This document shows positions 30,986 to 39,342 of a DNA stretch of 41,997 nucleotides, piece after piece. The position numbers and the translations under genes are program-made. Each line of letters begins with the position of its first letter. Position 1 is the stretch's first letter. The notes under the pieces were generated by a model that saw nothing but the letters and a program-made list of their open reading frames with translations, had not been told where the DNA came from and searched no databases. This stretch comes from Roseateles depolymerans. Lineage in GTDB: Bacteria; Pseudomonadota; Gammaproteobacteria; Burkholderiales; Burkholderiaceae_C. The stretch spans positions 1 through 41,997 of the forward strand of contig QFOD01000032.1 of the NCBI GenBank assembly GCA_003241055.1, in the 5' to 3' direction.

Positions 30986-32548
30986 TTGATTAAGCAAAGC
31001 AAATTTGTGAAGACTGCCATCGCAGCCGCCGCTCTGGGCTTCGTGGCCTTTGGCGCGCAGGCCGCTACCATTTCGGTGGCGCCCGCCAAGTTCGCCGTTG
31101 AGGTGTTCGGCGGCTCGACGCCTAATGCCGCCGTGACGCTGCCGAGCATCAATGTGGTGACGGCTACTGCCATCCCCGTTGGCTCCACGGTGACTGTGGC
31201 CGTCCAGCTGTCCGGCGCCCGCTTCTCTGCTACGCCGGCCGTTACCTCTGCAACGGTAACGAATGCTGGTAATCCTGGTGGTGGCTCCATCACCACTGCT
31301 CTGGGTTCTACCCGCGCAACCGCCACTGCTGTCACGGCAGGTACCGGTACCGCGACGGACACGACCAACAACGTCGACGTGATCTACGTGACGCTGGTTA
31401 CCGACACCGCAGTCGGCATTGGCGGCACGCTGCTGACCGTGACCACGCCGGCGGTGACCGCTGCTGGCCTGGCCACGCTGGGCGCGACGGTGAGCGCGAC
31501 TTCGTCCACCATTATTGGCGGTGCTCCTTCGAAGATCATCGGCGCTCCGGTGCCGACGGCTGGCCTGCTGGAAGCCGCTTCGCCGGCCACGACCGTGGCA
31601 TCGTCCGTGCAAGGCGTCACTCTGTCCGCCACGGCTGGCAAGAGCACGCAAAAGATCAACGTCAGTGCTGCCAAGCCCTCGACGGTGTTCTCGACCGTGG
31701 CTGCAAGCGCTACCGATACTGGCTCGTCTACCCTGATTCAACTGGGTACGCTCGACCAGATCGAGAACGCTGATGCAGTGAACGCCGCTGGTACGTCCTA
31801 CACGATCGCTGGCAAGGCGGGCGCTGACAACACCAAGACTGTCGTGACTCTGACCGCGCCTGCTGGTTACTTTGCCGCGCTGGAAAACACGGGCGTTATC
31901 ACGGTCCGTGCCAATGCCGCGAACGCGTGCGCCGGTGCAGCACTTGCTACCTCCCCTGTGTTCAGTACCTCTGCTGCAGCTGCAGCTGCAACGACGATCA
32001 CGCTGCCGGCTATCGCATTCGGTGCGACTCCGGATGATGGCTCTGCGCCGCTGCACATCTGCATGAGCGTCAAGGGCAACCAGCCGGTGGTGGCTGGTGC
32101 AGCTCAGGTTACGGCCAAGCTGGGTGGTGCAACTGCTCAGACGCAAGACTCGGCTGAGAACCTGGCCGCCACGGGTCTGCTGGCATTGTCCAGCAATGGC
32201 GCGACTGCTGATGTGGCGTCGTTCTTCCCGAACGCCCTGTCGGCCTACGGCTACAGCACCTACCTGCGCGTGGTCAACAAGGGGGCCGTGTCGGCGCCGA
32301 TCAGCATTGCCCTGATCGACCCGTCGACTGGCGTTGTTGGTACGTCCGCCGTGCTGGGTACCCTGCCGGCTGGCGCTGCCACCACCTTCACCGCTGCCCA
32401 AGTGGAAGCTGTGATCGGTACGCTGGACATCGCCGCTCGCCCCCGCCTGCGCCTGACCGCTCCGACGGGCGCTCTGCAAGTGCAGTCGTTCATCCAATCG
32501 CCGAACGGCACGTTCAACGAAGTGAGCGGCGTTACCAGCAGCAACTAA
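30986..32548 (+). CDS. Large Ala/Thr/Val-rich secreted protein, probable type II secretion cargo
   Basis: 520 residues from TTG 30986. A clear signal peptide (KTAIAAAALGFVAFGAQA) is cut after about residue 26. The mature protein is beta-type, rich in Ala, Thr, Val, Gly and Ser, with no Trp seen and only two cysteines (C315, C359) that could form one disulfide. The last ~100 residues (YSTYLRVVNKGAVSAPISIA, LRLTAPTGALQVQSFIQSPN) resemble a beta domain I recall from the C-terminal ends of secreted proteobacterial proteins. There is no enzyme motif, PEP-CTERM or LPXTG tail. Codon choice is strongly biased (GCT, GGT, CTG), suggesting high expression. Placement directly after gspD suggests export by that system; a surface-layer, sheath or matrix protein is my inference. 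Confidence 0.7.
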   Translation: MIKQSKFVKTAIAAAALGFVAFGAQAATISVAPAKFAVEVFGGSTPNAAVTLPSINVVTATAIPVGSTVTVAVQLSGARFSATPAVTSATVTNAGNPGGGSITTALGSTRATATAVTAGTGTATDTTNNVDVIYVTLVTDTAVGIGGTLLTVTTPAVTAAGLATLGATVSATSSTIIGGAPSKIIGAPVPTAGLLEAASPATTVASSVQGVTLSATAGKSTQKINVSAAKPSTVFSTVAASATDTGSSTLIQLGTLDQIENADAVNAAGTSYTIAGKAGADNTKTVVTLTAPAGYFAALENTGVITVRANAANACAGAALATSPVFSTSAAAAAATTITLPAIAFGATPDDGSAPLHICMSVKGNQPVVAGAAQVTAKLGGATAQTQDSAENLAATGLLALSSNGATADVASFFPNALSAYGYSTYLRVVNKGAVSAPISIALIDPSTGVVGTSAVLGTLPAGAATTFTAAQVEAVIGTLDIAARPRLRLTAPTGALQVQSFIQSPNGTFNEVSGVTSSN

Positions 32549-32558
32549 GTAGAACCGG

Positions 32559-32582
32559 CCCGGGTTTGATCCCGGGTTGTTT
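32559..32582 (+). terminator. Weak hairpin just after the secreted-protein gene
   Basis: CCCGGG, loop TTTGAT, CCCGGG, then TTGTTTC. The 6-bp GC stem is sound but the T-run is interrupted; it may act as a first, partial terminator or protect the mRNA 3' end. Confidence 0.4.
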
Positions 32583-32610
32583 CGAAGGGCGTTCACCTCT
32601 AGCCCACACA

Positions 32611-32640
32611 AGCCCGACATCGATGATGTCGGGCTTTTTT
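32611..32640 (+). terminator. Strong intrinsic terminator
   Basis: AGCCCGACATC, loop GAT, GATGTCGGGCT, ending in six T: a perfect 11-bp stem. It ends the secreted-protein transcript 63 nt after its stop. Confidence 0.92.
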
Positions 32641-33057
32641 CTTGTTTGCTCGCTGATGATGACCGGGCTGCTGCAGCCGGATTCTGTTGTTTGGTGTGTG
32701 CGGTTCAGTTCCGCGCTGAGATGGCAGTGGCCTCTTGGCTCATCGTCGGGGTAGAGCGGAAGCTCTCGCGCACTTATTGCCGGACGATCCCCGCCAAATC
32801 GGTGGATGCAGCGAAGAGAACTTGATCTGCACCGAAGGTGCCCTGATGGGGGCGCCTCATGCCAATTGCTCGCGGGCAGCGTTCAACGACGAGAGGGCTC
32901 CGCGGACGGCGAGGCGTTCACAGGCGAGCGCCGCCGCGCGGGGTTATCGGCTGTTTGAGAATTGGCCTGTAATGCTGCCGTAGTTGGTTGCTGTAGCCCG
33001 ACAGGCACAACGACGATGTGCACGAAGAGGTGCCCACGTGCAGCGGTGGGCTTGGGT
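32641..33057. other. Intergenic region between convergent operons, no gene seen
   Basis: About 420 nt with only short open frames lacking ribosome sites, family motifs or coding-like composition. A 6-bp hairpin GCCCAC/GTGGGC (33032-33051) lies just past the minus-strand operon end but lacks a T-run. I see no RNA gene or mobile-element remnant. Confidence 0.6.
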
Positions 33058-33795
33058 TCAGCCCCCAAAAAACTGCGGAAGCTTGCGCAGATTCTTCGCC
33101 ATCAAGGTGAACAGCCCGCCCACGTGGTTGCTGCGCATGACGCGCAGGTCTTCGCTGGACTTGCGCACGAGTGCCTGCAGCGAGCGGTTGCTAGCGCCAC
33201 CACTGCGCATATTCACGACGACTTCGGGTAGATATGCGATGCGGGTGTTTGGACGTTGCAAGCACCTGAGCATGAAATCGTAATCAGCCGCGATGCGATA
33301 TTGGGTATCGTATTGAAAGCCATCAAGAATATGGCGGCGGGCGTAGAAGCTGGGATGGGGAGGCATCCATCCCAACCGAAGCTGTGAAGGTTTGAATTCA
33401 CCGCTCTTCCAATGCCTCAATATGCGATCCGGTTGATCGCCGTCAACGTAGCGCAAATCACCATACACGATGTCGGCCTGATGCAGGGCCTGTGTCAGAT
33501 GAGCAATGGTGTCATCGCTCGCCAAGGCGTCATCCGCGTTCAGGCACCCGATGATGTCGCCGGATGCCAGACGCAGCCCTTTGTTCATGGCGTCGTAGAT
33601 GCCTTGGTCGGGCTCACTCACCACCCGCGCCACGTGTTGGCCGTGCTTACGCACTTCTTCCAGCGTGTTGTCCCTGGAGGCTCCGTCTATGACGATGTGC
33701 TCGATGTTCGAGTAGCTTTGCTGAGCGACGGAGCGCAGCGTGTCTGCAATGGTGCGGCCGCTGTTGTAGGCCACGGTGATGATGCTGACTTTCAT
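33058..33795 (-). CDS. Glycosyltransferase family 2 (WcaE-like)
   Basis: A 245-residue GT-A enzyme. MKVSIITVAYNSGRTIADTL opens the nucleotide-binding fold, IDGASRDNT holds the first Asp, SEPDQGIYDAMNKGL is a signature of the WcaE/PssE branch, and CLNADD is the DxD-type metal site. RIAADYDFMLRCL carries the likely base region. It adds one sugar to the lipid-linked repeat on the cytoplasmic face. ATG 33795 is chosen; the open frame further upstream has no family resemblance. It is the last gene of the minus operon, 11 nt after its neighbour. Confidence 0.9.
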   Translation of the reverse strand: MKVSIITVAYNSGRTIADTLRSVAQQSYSNIEHIVIDGASRDNTLEEVRKHGQHVARVVSEPDQGIYDAMNKGLRLASGDIIGCLNADDALASDDTIAHLTQALHQADIVYGDLRYVDGDQPDRILRHWKSGEFKPSQLRLGWMPPHPSFYARRHILDGFQYDTQYRIAADYDFMLRCLQRPNTRIAYLPEVVVNMRSGGASNRSLQALVRKSSEDLRVMRSNHVGGLFTLMAKNLRKLPQFFGG

Positions 33796-33806
33796 TTGGG
33801 CTCGAG

Positions 33807-34565
33807 TCAGTTCTGTGTGCGGCTCGCGGTTGCGAGCCGATAAAGCAAATTGAAGGCAAGCTGCCATCGCCACTTGAGCATGGTCCAGAGCGGCGCGCGG
33901 CTGCCCGGGCTCACGTTGCCGCCGTGCCGACGGTAGAGAAGGTACGGGCTCGGAAGATAGGCGACCGAGCCTGTGGCCTTGGCCAGCAGGCCGATCCACA
34001 TGTCGTGCATTGGCACGGTGGCTGGTATGGGGAGGATGACGCTGCGCAGGCGGGCGCGGAAGGACATGGCACACCCGAGGTACTTGTTGCGTAGCAGGTT
34101 GCTGCCGATGCCTGGGTTGAACCCGCCGCGGGTCTGCATGAACGAGGTGCTGGTGACAGCATCCTGAGCATCGATGACCTGTGCGTCGTGGATGACCAAC
34201 ACGCAGCCTGGATCATTCTCGAAAGTCGTCACCACGGCCTGGCGCTTGCCGCGCACCCAGACATCGTCCTGATCGCAAAGACAGATGATCGGATGGCGCG
34301 CGAGACCGATGGCCTTTTCAAACGAGCGTCTGACGCCCAAGTTGCGCTCGTTGCGGCAATACCGGACTCTGGCGTCGCCGATGCTGGCAATGAAGCTCGG
34401 CGTTTCATCGGTCGAGGCATCGTCCACGACGACCACTTCATCATCGGGGCGGAGGTCGGCGAGCAAAGACTGCAATTGCGGGCCGATGAAGCGCATGCCG
34501 TTGTATACGGCCATGACGACCGAAACGTCGAGTGCGGCGGAACTATTCAAGGGAATGCTCGTCAT
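33807..34565 (-). CDS. Glycosyltransferase family 2 (rhamnosyltransferase-like)
   Basis: A 252-residue GT-A enzyme: VSVVMAVYNGMRFIGPQLQS, VVVDDASTDET, and the metal-binding CLCDQDDVWVRGK, which is the CDQDD motif typical of the bacterial rhamnosyl/galactosyl-type GT2 group. HDMWIGLLAKATGSVAYLPS continues the family pattern and YRRHGGNVSPGS is a typical ending element. The donor is not certain. It overlaps the upstream gene by 4 nt. Confidence 0.9.
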   Translation of the reverse strand: MTSIPLNSSAALDVSVVMAVYNGMRFIGPQLQSLLADLRPDDEVVVVDDASTDETPSFIASIGDARVRYCRNERNLGVRRSFEKAIGLARHPIICLCDQDDVWVRGKRQAVVTTFENDPGCVLVIHDAQVIDAQDAVTSTSFMQTRGGFNPGIGSNLLRNKYLGCAMSFRARLRSVILPIPATVPMHDMWIGLLAKATGSVAYLPSPYLLYRRHGGNVSPGSRAPLWTMLKWRWQLAFNLLYRLATASRTQN

Positions 34566-35443
34566 GTGAGAGCGCGCAAAACGTCACGCCACAGCGGCGT
34601 GCCCTGACGTGCGTAGTTGATGGCACGTAGCGCCAGCCGGAAGGGATAGGTGATGCGGGCTGCCCAGCCACATTGCGCCATGAAATAACGCTCCCCCGCC
34701 AGCACGCTTGCAAGACGTTCCGCGCTGAGGGCCGTCGGTCGCTCAACGGAGAGATCGTGTTGCAGTGTCGCGTCGATCAAGGCCAGTTTGCCGCCACCGC
34801 GTTGCACGCGGCAGACCATCCAGTGGTCCACGAAATCGAGCCACAGCTCGGCGGGAAACGCGCCTATGAGCGCGCGTGCGCGTTGGTCCAACAGACAGCC
34901 CGACGCGATGCAACTCAGCGCGGAGGTCGTCGGCGTGGTGCCGGGCTTGGCATCGAGTCGGGCAAATCCGCCCCAGCGAGTCCGTCGCGACGGTGAAATG
35001 CAACGCACTCCATGCATCACCCAGGGGGCCAGAAGTTGCCCGTCTGTAGCCTGCGCGCGCTGCGCGGCCTCGTATGCGGCCTCAAGATAGATGTCGGGCA
35101 GCGCTGTATCGTGGTCCAGCAGCAGTACCCATTCGCAGCCCATGGCATCGGCCATTGCAAACGCCTTCGCGTAGGCGCCGGCAGTGCCTGCATTGCTGGG
35201 GTCGTGCACATAGCTGACGTCCGGGGGAAGCGTCGAGGGCGCCTGAGTAACCGGGGAGTTGTCGTAGACGACGATGTGCCTCAGGCGCATCGCTTCGGGT
35301 TGTCCACGGTCGCTGGTTTGTGGGGGCCTGATGGCGCGCTGCAAAAAGGGCCATGCCCGCGACTGCTGTGCCGTGGTGCGGTATAGCACCAGCACTGCCA
35401 GCACACCGCTGGGTGGCGTCTTGATGGATTTCTCAGTCGTCAT
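34562..35443 (-). CDS. Glycosyltransferase family 2 (WbbL/GlfT-like)
   Basis: A 293-residue GT-A enzyme. The N-terminus has an insertion-rich first strand region (LAVLVLYRTTAQQS), then VVYDNSP, NAGTAGAYAKAFAMADAMGC and the metal site LLLDHDTALP. SCIASGCLLDQRA and LWLDFVDHWMVCRVQRGGGK carry the acceptor/base region usual in WbbL-type transferases. Rhamnose or galactofuranose is a common donor in this branch, but this is not decided by sequence. Overlaps of 4 nt downstream and 11 nt upstream. Confidence 0.88.
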   Translation of the reverse strand: MTTEKSIKTPPSGVLAVLVLYRTTAQQSRAWPFLQRAIRPPQTSDRGQPEAMRLRHIVVYDNSPVTQAPSTLPPDVSYVHDPSNAGTAGAYAKAFAMADAMGCEWVLLLDHDTALPDIYLEAAYEAAQRAQATDGQLLAPWVMHGVRCISPSRRTRWGGFARLDAKPGTTPTTSALSCIASGCLLDQRARALIGAFPAELWLDFVDHWMVCRVQRGGGKLALIDATLQHDLSVERPTALSAERLASVLAGERYFMAQCGWAARITYPFRLALRAINYARQGTPLWRDVLRALT

Positions 35444-36161
35444 GCCTGAGCCTCCATCGCCGGCGCAGGCTGGATGCCCAGTTCAGGCCCAAAGACAGCA
35501 GGCCGATGACGGGCCCACCATGCCGGCGGGCAACGCGCGTGATCTCCCGCAGACCATGGCGCGCGCTGACGCCGTCCGGATCGGCAAAGGTCTGGAACGA
35601 TTCGATGTACTGGGCCCGTGCGCCAGCCTTGAATAGGCGCAGATTGAACTCCCAGTCGCCGTAAACCCTGTAGCCGACGTCAAACGGGGCCGTGGGATGC
35701 AGGGTCTTCCTCACCATCATTGCCTGATGATGGGCGACATTGCGCAGGTACATCTCGCGCGTCCATCGGGACTGAAATGACATCTCTCCGACCATGCAGC
35801 GGCCGAGCAGAACACTGATGCCTTGTTTCGCGGCTCCGGCCAGTTCATCTGGCGAAGGCAGCGAGCGGATCAAATCTCCGGCTCCCATGTAGAGCACGAA
35901 GCTGTCGGCGGGGGCGGCGTGCCAGCCCTTGTTCATCGCGTCATAGATGCCGCGGTCGGGCTCCGAGATAGTGAAGTGCAACTGCGTCTTGATCGACTCA
36001 AGATATGCCTGAGTGCCATCCGTGGACGCGCCGTCGATGACGATGAGGCGTACCCGTGGATGATCCAGTGCGAAAACCGAATCGAGTGTCGCCTGCAAAG
36101 GCTCGAGCGCATTCCGAACGACGACGATAACGGCGATGGACGGGGCGTGCACGCCACTCAA
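35433..36161 (-). CDS. Glycosyltransferase family 2, WcaE-like paralogue with altered metal site
   Basis: 242 residues from a TTG at 36161 whose bases overlap the wzy stop (TTGA) and which has GGGAGA 6 nt upstream; GTG 36152 is an alternative. The fold opens SIAVIVVVRNALEPLQATLD, then IDGASTDGTQ and SEPDRGIYDAMNKGW, the same block as in the gene at 33058. Where that protein has CLNADD this one reads LYMGAGD, so only one acidic residue of the metal motif remains; some active WcaE-like enzymes share this. VYGDWEFNLRLF follows. Probably one cytoplasmic sugar-transfer step. Confidence 0.85.
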   Translation of the reverse strand: MSGVHAPSIAVIVVVRNALEPLQATLDSVFALDHPRVRLIVIDGASTDGTQAYLESIKTQLHFTISEPDRGIYDAMNKGWHAAPADSFVLYMGAGDLIRSLPSPDELAGAAKQGISVLLGRCMVGEMSFQSRWTREMYLRNVAHHQAMMVRKTLHPTAPFDVGYRVYGDWEFNLRLFKAGARAQYIESFQTFADPDGVSARHGLREITRVARRHGGPVIGLLSLGLNWASSLRRRWRLRHDD

Positions 36162-37465
36162 CGTGCTTCTCCCGGCATTGTCGCCTGTGGCGTCTGTCGT
36201 GGGCGAGGCATCTCGCTCAGTAAGACGAGCCCCAGAATGGGCGTGACGATCAACAGATTCACCAGCCCGTTGACGGTCAGTTGGGGGTCGACTTCGAGTT
36301 TGGTGCACAGGACATAGATGCTGCATACGAAGGAAAAGCGCAGGGCCGTGCGCCCTGTCGAGTGATGTACCGCCCGCCGGGCCAGGTACAGCCCCGCGCC
36401 CAATGGCACGGCGAGCAGGATGCCGCCCCAACCGTAGAAGAAGTACAGAAAGACGGGGAGCCGCGCGTTCGGCCCAGTTGTCGGGCTGTCGATACCCAGG
36501 ACGGCCGTGATCACCTCGTAGCCTGGGTTGACCATGGTCTCGAGCGGGGCCAGACGGAATGTGACCAGCAGGGGCCGGAGCAACGCCAGGGGGTCGAACC
36601 GGGCAAGGTCGTCGATGAGGTCGTTCGCATAGAACATCACGTAGCCGTCGCCTTCGGCGGCCACGCGGGTGAAGAGTTGCTCGACAACGCCAGTGCTGCC
36701 GTCGCCACCTTTCGTAGCCAACACGGCCAGCGGTGACATGAAGATGAGGCTGACCAGCAACAGCTTTCCCGCACTGAGCCTGAGCCTTACGTTCCAGCGG
36801 CGCTGCAGCCCGACCTCGACCAGGTAATACCCAAATACCAAGCTGATCAGCCCGCTCTTGCTTCCAGAGAGCAGCGCATTGACGATGGACTCCAGCACGA
36901 GCATGTACCCAAGAGCGCGGGGCCTGCCGCCCAGCCTAAGGCTCAGCATGCCCATCATCAGGCAGATGAAATCAAGGCCGGACGTCAGCCGGGACAACAG
37001 GCCCACGCCGCCGCCCTGCGCGAACTGCTCCAACCTGGAGTCGAGAAAGAGCGGGATGCCAAAGAAGACGTAGGTCGCCAACCACAGCGTGGTGTTCACG
37101 GCCAGAAGAATCAACAATGCAGCGCTGCCGGGTGCCCGCATGGGAGGCAATTCGGTTTCAGCCGTGCGGCCGCCACGTCGCTGGTCCATCCCGCTGAACA
37201 GCAGGAAGCTTCCGTAGAAGACCACGAGAACACTGACCGTCCAGAGCGCCTTGGAGAGTGGCACCAGATCCTGCAACTGCAGCACGAAAAGAAGAATCAG
37301 CGTGACGCAGGAGAACGCCAGAACCCAGCCCAACGGGTCGAACAGATGGTGCACCCGGCCGCGAAAGGCGCCGTAGTAGATCAGCGCCAGCCCCAGGGCA
37401 ATGGCCAACAGGACCGAGAACGGTACCTGCTCCTGCAGCAGTGCCAGTGCGGTAAAGAAGTCCAT
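36158..37465 (-). CDS. O-antigen/exopolysaccharide polymerase (Wzy-like)
   Basis: A 435-residue hydrophobic protein with about ten membrane segments and a larger periplasmic loop (about residues 250-320, GSTGVVEQLFTRVAAEGDGY). Such proteins have little sequence conservation; the call is from topology, the SGSKSGLISLVFGYYLVE segment common in Wzy-like proteins, and its place among glycosyltransferases and a Wzx. It would join flipped repeat units in the periplasm. It is the only polymerase candidate in the window. Start ATG 37465; stop overlaps the next gene. Confidence 0.8.
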   Translation of the reverse strand: MDFFTALALLQEQVPFSVLLAIALGLALIYYGAFRGRVHHLFDPLGWVLAFSCVTLILLFVLQLQDLVPLSKALWTVSVLVVFYGSFLLFSGMDQRRGGRTAETELPPMRAPGSAALLILLAVNTTLWLATYVFFGIPLFLDSRLEQFAQGGGVGLLSRLTSGLDFICLMMGMLSLRLGGRPRALGYMLVLESIVNALLSGSKSGLISLVFGYYLVEVGLQRRWNVRLRLSAGKLLLVSLIFMSPLAVLATKGGDGSTGVVEQLFTRVAAEGDGYVMFYANDLIDDLARFDPLALLRPLLVTFRLAPLETMVNPGYEVITAVLGIDSPTTGPNARLPVFLYFFYGWGGILLAVPLGAGLYLARRAVHHSTGRTALRFSFVCSIYVLCTKLEVDPQLTVNGLVNLLIVTPILGLVLLSEMPRPRQTPQATMPGEAR

Positions 37466-37480
37466 GGGGCTATCGGCGTT

Positions 37481-38695
37481 TCAATGCGGTCGGGCGCCTT
37501 GCGCTTCGGCGAGGGCGGCCAGCAGCGTATCGCCGCAGGCTCGGCGTCTGCGCAGGCCGTTTGCCAACAGCTCGGAAGCCGTTGAGGCCGGGGCCGGTCC
37601 TTGACGAAGGCGCGCCTGCATCCGCTCTGCGAGCGAAGTCGGCTCGGAGACGTGGAAGAAGCTCACGTTGGGCTCGTCGATCTCTCGGTTGACCGGAATG
37701 TCGGAAACGATGGCCGGAATGCCCAGCGCAACCGCATCGAACACGGCACCGCCACCCGGGCCGCCTTCGAACAGTGTGGGTTGCACAACAGCGAGTGATG
37801 CCCGCATCAACGCAATCTGGTCCCGCTTGGGGATCAGCCCGAGCACACGCAGTCGATCCTTGATGCCCAGCGATGCCGCTTCCCGCATCAGCATCGGGAA
37901 ATGGTCGGGATTGCGAAAGTCGTGCGGCTCGCCGGTGCAGACCAACTGAACCTCTCGAGAAGACTCGCCCAGCAATGCGAGCGCTCTGAATGCGGTCAGA
38001 TGATCCTTGTGCTGCCAGAACTGGTTGCTGATGATGAAGTACGGCGACTCAATGCCGTAGCGCTCAAGAGGCACCTCATTCCATTCAAGCCATTCCGGGC
38101 GCGGCGCTGCGGAGAAGGGCAGCGCGACAACGCGCGCCCGCGCCTCGGGGAACAGCCGGGCGATGTCATGGGCCACGGCGCGTGCATTGACGATCACGCT
38201 CGGCGCATGCTCGAGCATGCTCTGGTAGGCCTTGTTGCGAACGTCGATGTCTTCGGGGGCGAAGAACTGAGGCAGGTGGGCATGCTGCAGGTCGGCGATG
38301 TAGCCGAGCCAGGGCGTGGCAGGAAGGTCGAATACCTGTGAAGCCGGCAGCACGGCATCGAGCTTCAGTCGTCGAACGGCCGTCTGGATGGCTGCGCTGC
38401 CGCTGTCAATCTGGTGGACATGGAGAGCGACGCCCGACGAGCGTGCGAATTCCGCCAATATCGCCGCATCCGGCGTGACGGCCCGCTGCATGGGGCGCCC
38501 CTGCAGTTTCCTGGCCGTGAACTTGACTTGGTTGAGCAAACGCCTAGCCATCAGACGCGGGCCGCGCGTTGGAAGCAGCAGGTGCAGTTCCGGCGCCTTC
38601 TCACTCACGGCTAGGCTGCCGATGATGAGGCGCAGAAAGTCCAGGCCGCCGCCCCAATCAATGAAGCCGTGGGCAAGTATGCCGACCCGATTCAT
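37481..38695 (-). CDS. Glycosyltransferase family 4
   Basis: A 404-residue GT-B enzyme. GILAHGFIDWGGGLDFLRLI opens the first domain, LGYIADLQHAHLPQFF carries the D-x-Q-H segment of GT4 mannosyl/fucosyl-type enzymes, and YFIISNQFWQHKDHLTAFRA starts the donor domain, with FEGGPGGGAVFDAVALGIPA as the E-x7-E-type region. The NQFWxHKDH block is frequent in polysaccharide GT4 enzymes. Start ATG 38695 overlaps the acetyltransferase stop by 4 nt; a longer upstream frame is rejected. Confidence 0.88.
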   Translation of the reverse strand: MNRVGILAHGFIDWGGGLDFLRLIIGSLAVSEKAPELHLLLPTRGPRLMARRLLNQVKFTARKLQGRPMQRAVTPDAAILAEFARSSGVALHVHQIDSGSAAIQTAVRRLKLDAVLPASQVFDLPATPWLGYIADLQHAHLPQFFAPEDIDVRNKAYQSMLEHAPSVIVNARAVAHDIARLFPEARARVVALPFSAAPRPEWLEWNEVPLERYGIESPYFIISNQFWQHKDHLTAFRALALLGESSREVQLVCTGEPHDFRNPDHFPMLMREAASLGIKDRLRVLGLIPKRDQIALMRASLAVVQPTLFEGGPGGGAVFDAVALGIPAIVSDIPVNREIDEPNVSFFHVSEPTSLAERMQARLRQGPAPASTASELLANGLRRRRACGDTLLAALAEAQGARPH

Positions 38696-39342
38696 TTTGA
38701 GGCCAAGAGCTTTGCGGGGACGCCAACGTAGGTGCCGGCATCCTTGATGGACTTGGCTACGAGCGCGCCGCCACCGACGGTGGAGTTCGATGCAATGCTC
38801 AGGCCTTCGAGCACTTGGCAACCCGTGCCCAACAAGCAGGCATCTCCGAGCGTGGTGTGTCCGGAAAGGCAGCAGCCGGGGTTGATGACATTGAAGGAGC
38901 CGATGTGGCAGTCGTGTCCAACAGTCGAGTTCAAATTGAAGACGTTGTGGTCTCCAATTTCGATAGCACAAGTGAAGACGGTACCCGAGGTAATGATGTT
39001 GCCGACGCCAAGACGCACTTGAGTGACATCGATATCTGCACGCGGATGAATGAGATTAGGCGCGTGGAGTCTGATGTTGGCCGACAAGCGCGCAGCAATC
39101 TTCCGGCGAACCGAGGGGTTGCCAATGCCTATGACAAAGTCGGCATCAGTGTCCAAGCTCTCCAATAGCTTATCGGTGCCAACGACGGAGCCGAACGGCA
39201 TGCTGATGCTGATGTCATTGGGACTTTCGCACAGGTACTCAATGCTGGACCATGTGGCGTTCGCCGCTTGAATCGTCGCTGCCAATTGGGCGACTTCCTT
39301 TGCAAAGCCGCCCGTGCCTATGACGAATAGTTTCCGATTCAT
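38692..39342 (-). CDS. NeuD/PglD/PerB-type sugar N-acetyltransferase
   Basis: A 216-residue protein with an N-terminal Rossmann-like domain (KLFVIGTGGFAKEVAQLA) and a left-handed beta-helix (TVGHDCHIGSFNVINPGCCL, STVGGGALVAKSI) ending YVGVPAKLL. This two-domain form acetylates 4-amino groups of nucleotide sugars using acetyl-CoA; His in VGHDCHIG is the expected base. The perosamine synthase gene overlaps it by 4 nt, so GDP-perosamine is the most likely substrate (PerB-like). It could alternatively serve the UDP-4-amino sugar made by the first cluster. Confidence 0.88.
   Translation of the reverse strand: MNRKLFVIGTGGFAKEVAQLAATIQAANATWSSIEYLCESPNDISISMPFGSVVGTDKLLESLDTDADFVIGIGNPSVRRKIAARLSANIRLHAPNLIHPRADIDVTQVRLGVGNIITSGTVFTCAIEIGDHNVFNLNSTVGHDCHIGSFNVINPGCCLSGHTTLGDACLLGTGCQVLEGLSIASNSTVGGGALVAKSIKDAGTYVGVPAKLLASK

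Noticed and set aside
30950..32620. A 556-codon minus-strand frame opposite the secreted-protein gene.
   Set aside because: Ser/Arg/Gly-rich without motifs; the plus frame has signal peptide, ribosome site and terminator.
33032..33051. Terminator for the minus-strand glycan operon.
   Set aside because: Only a 6-bp stem with an 8-nt loop and no T-run on the minus strand.
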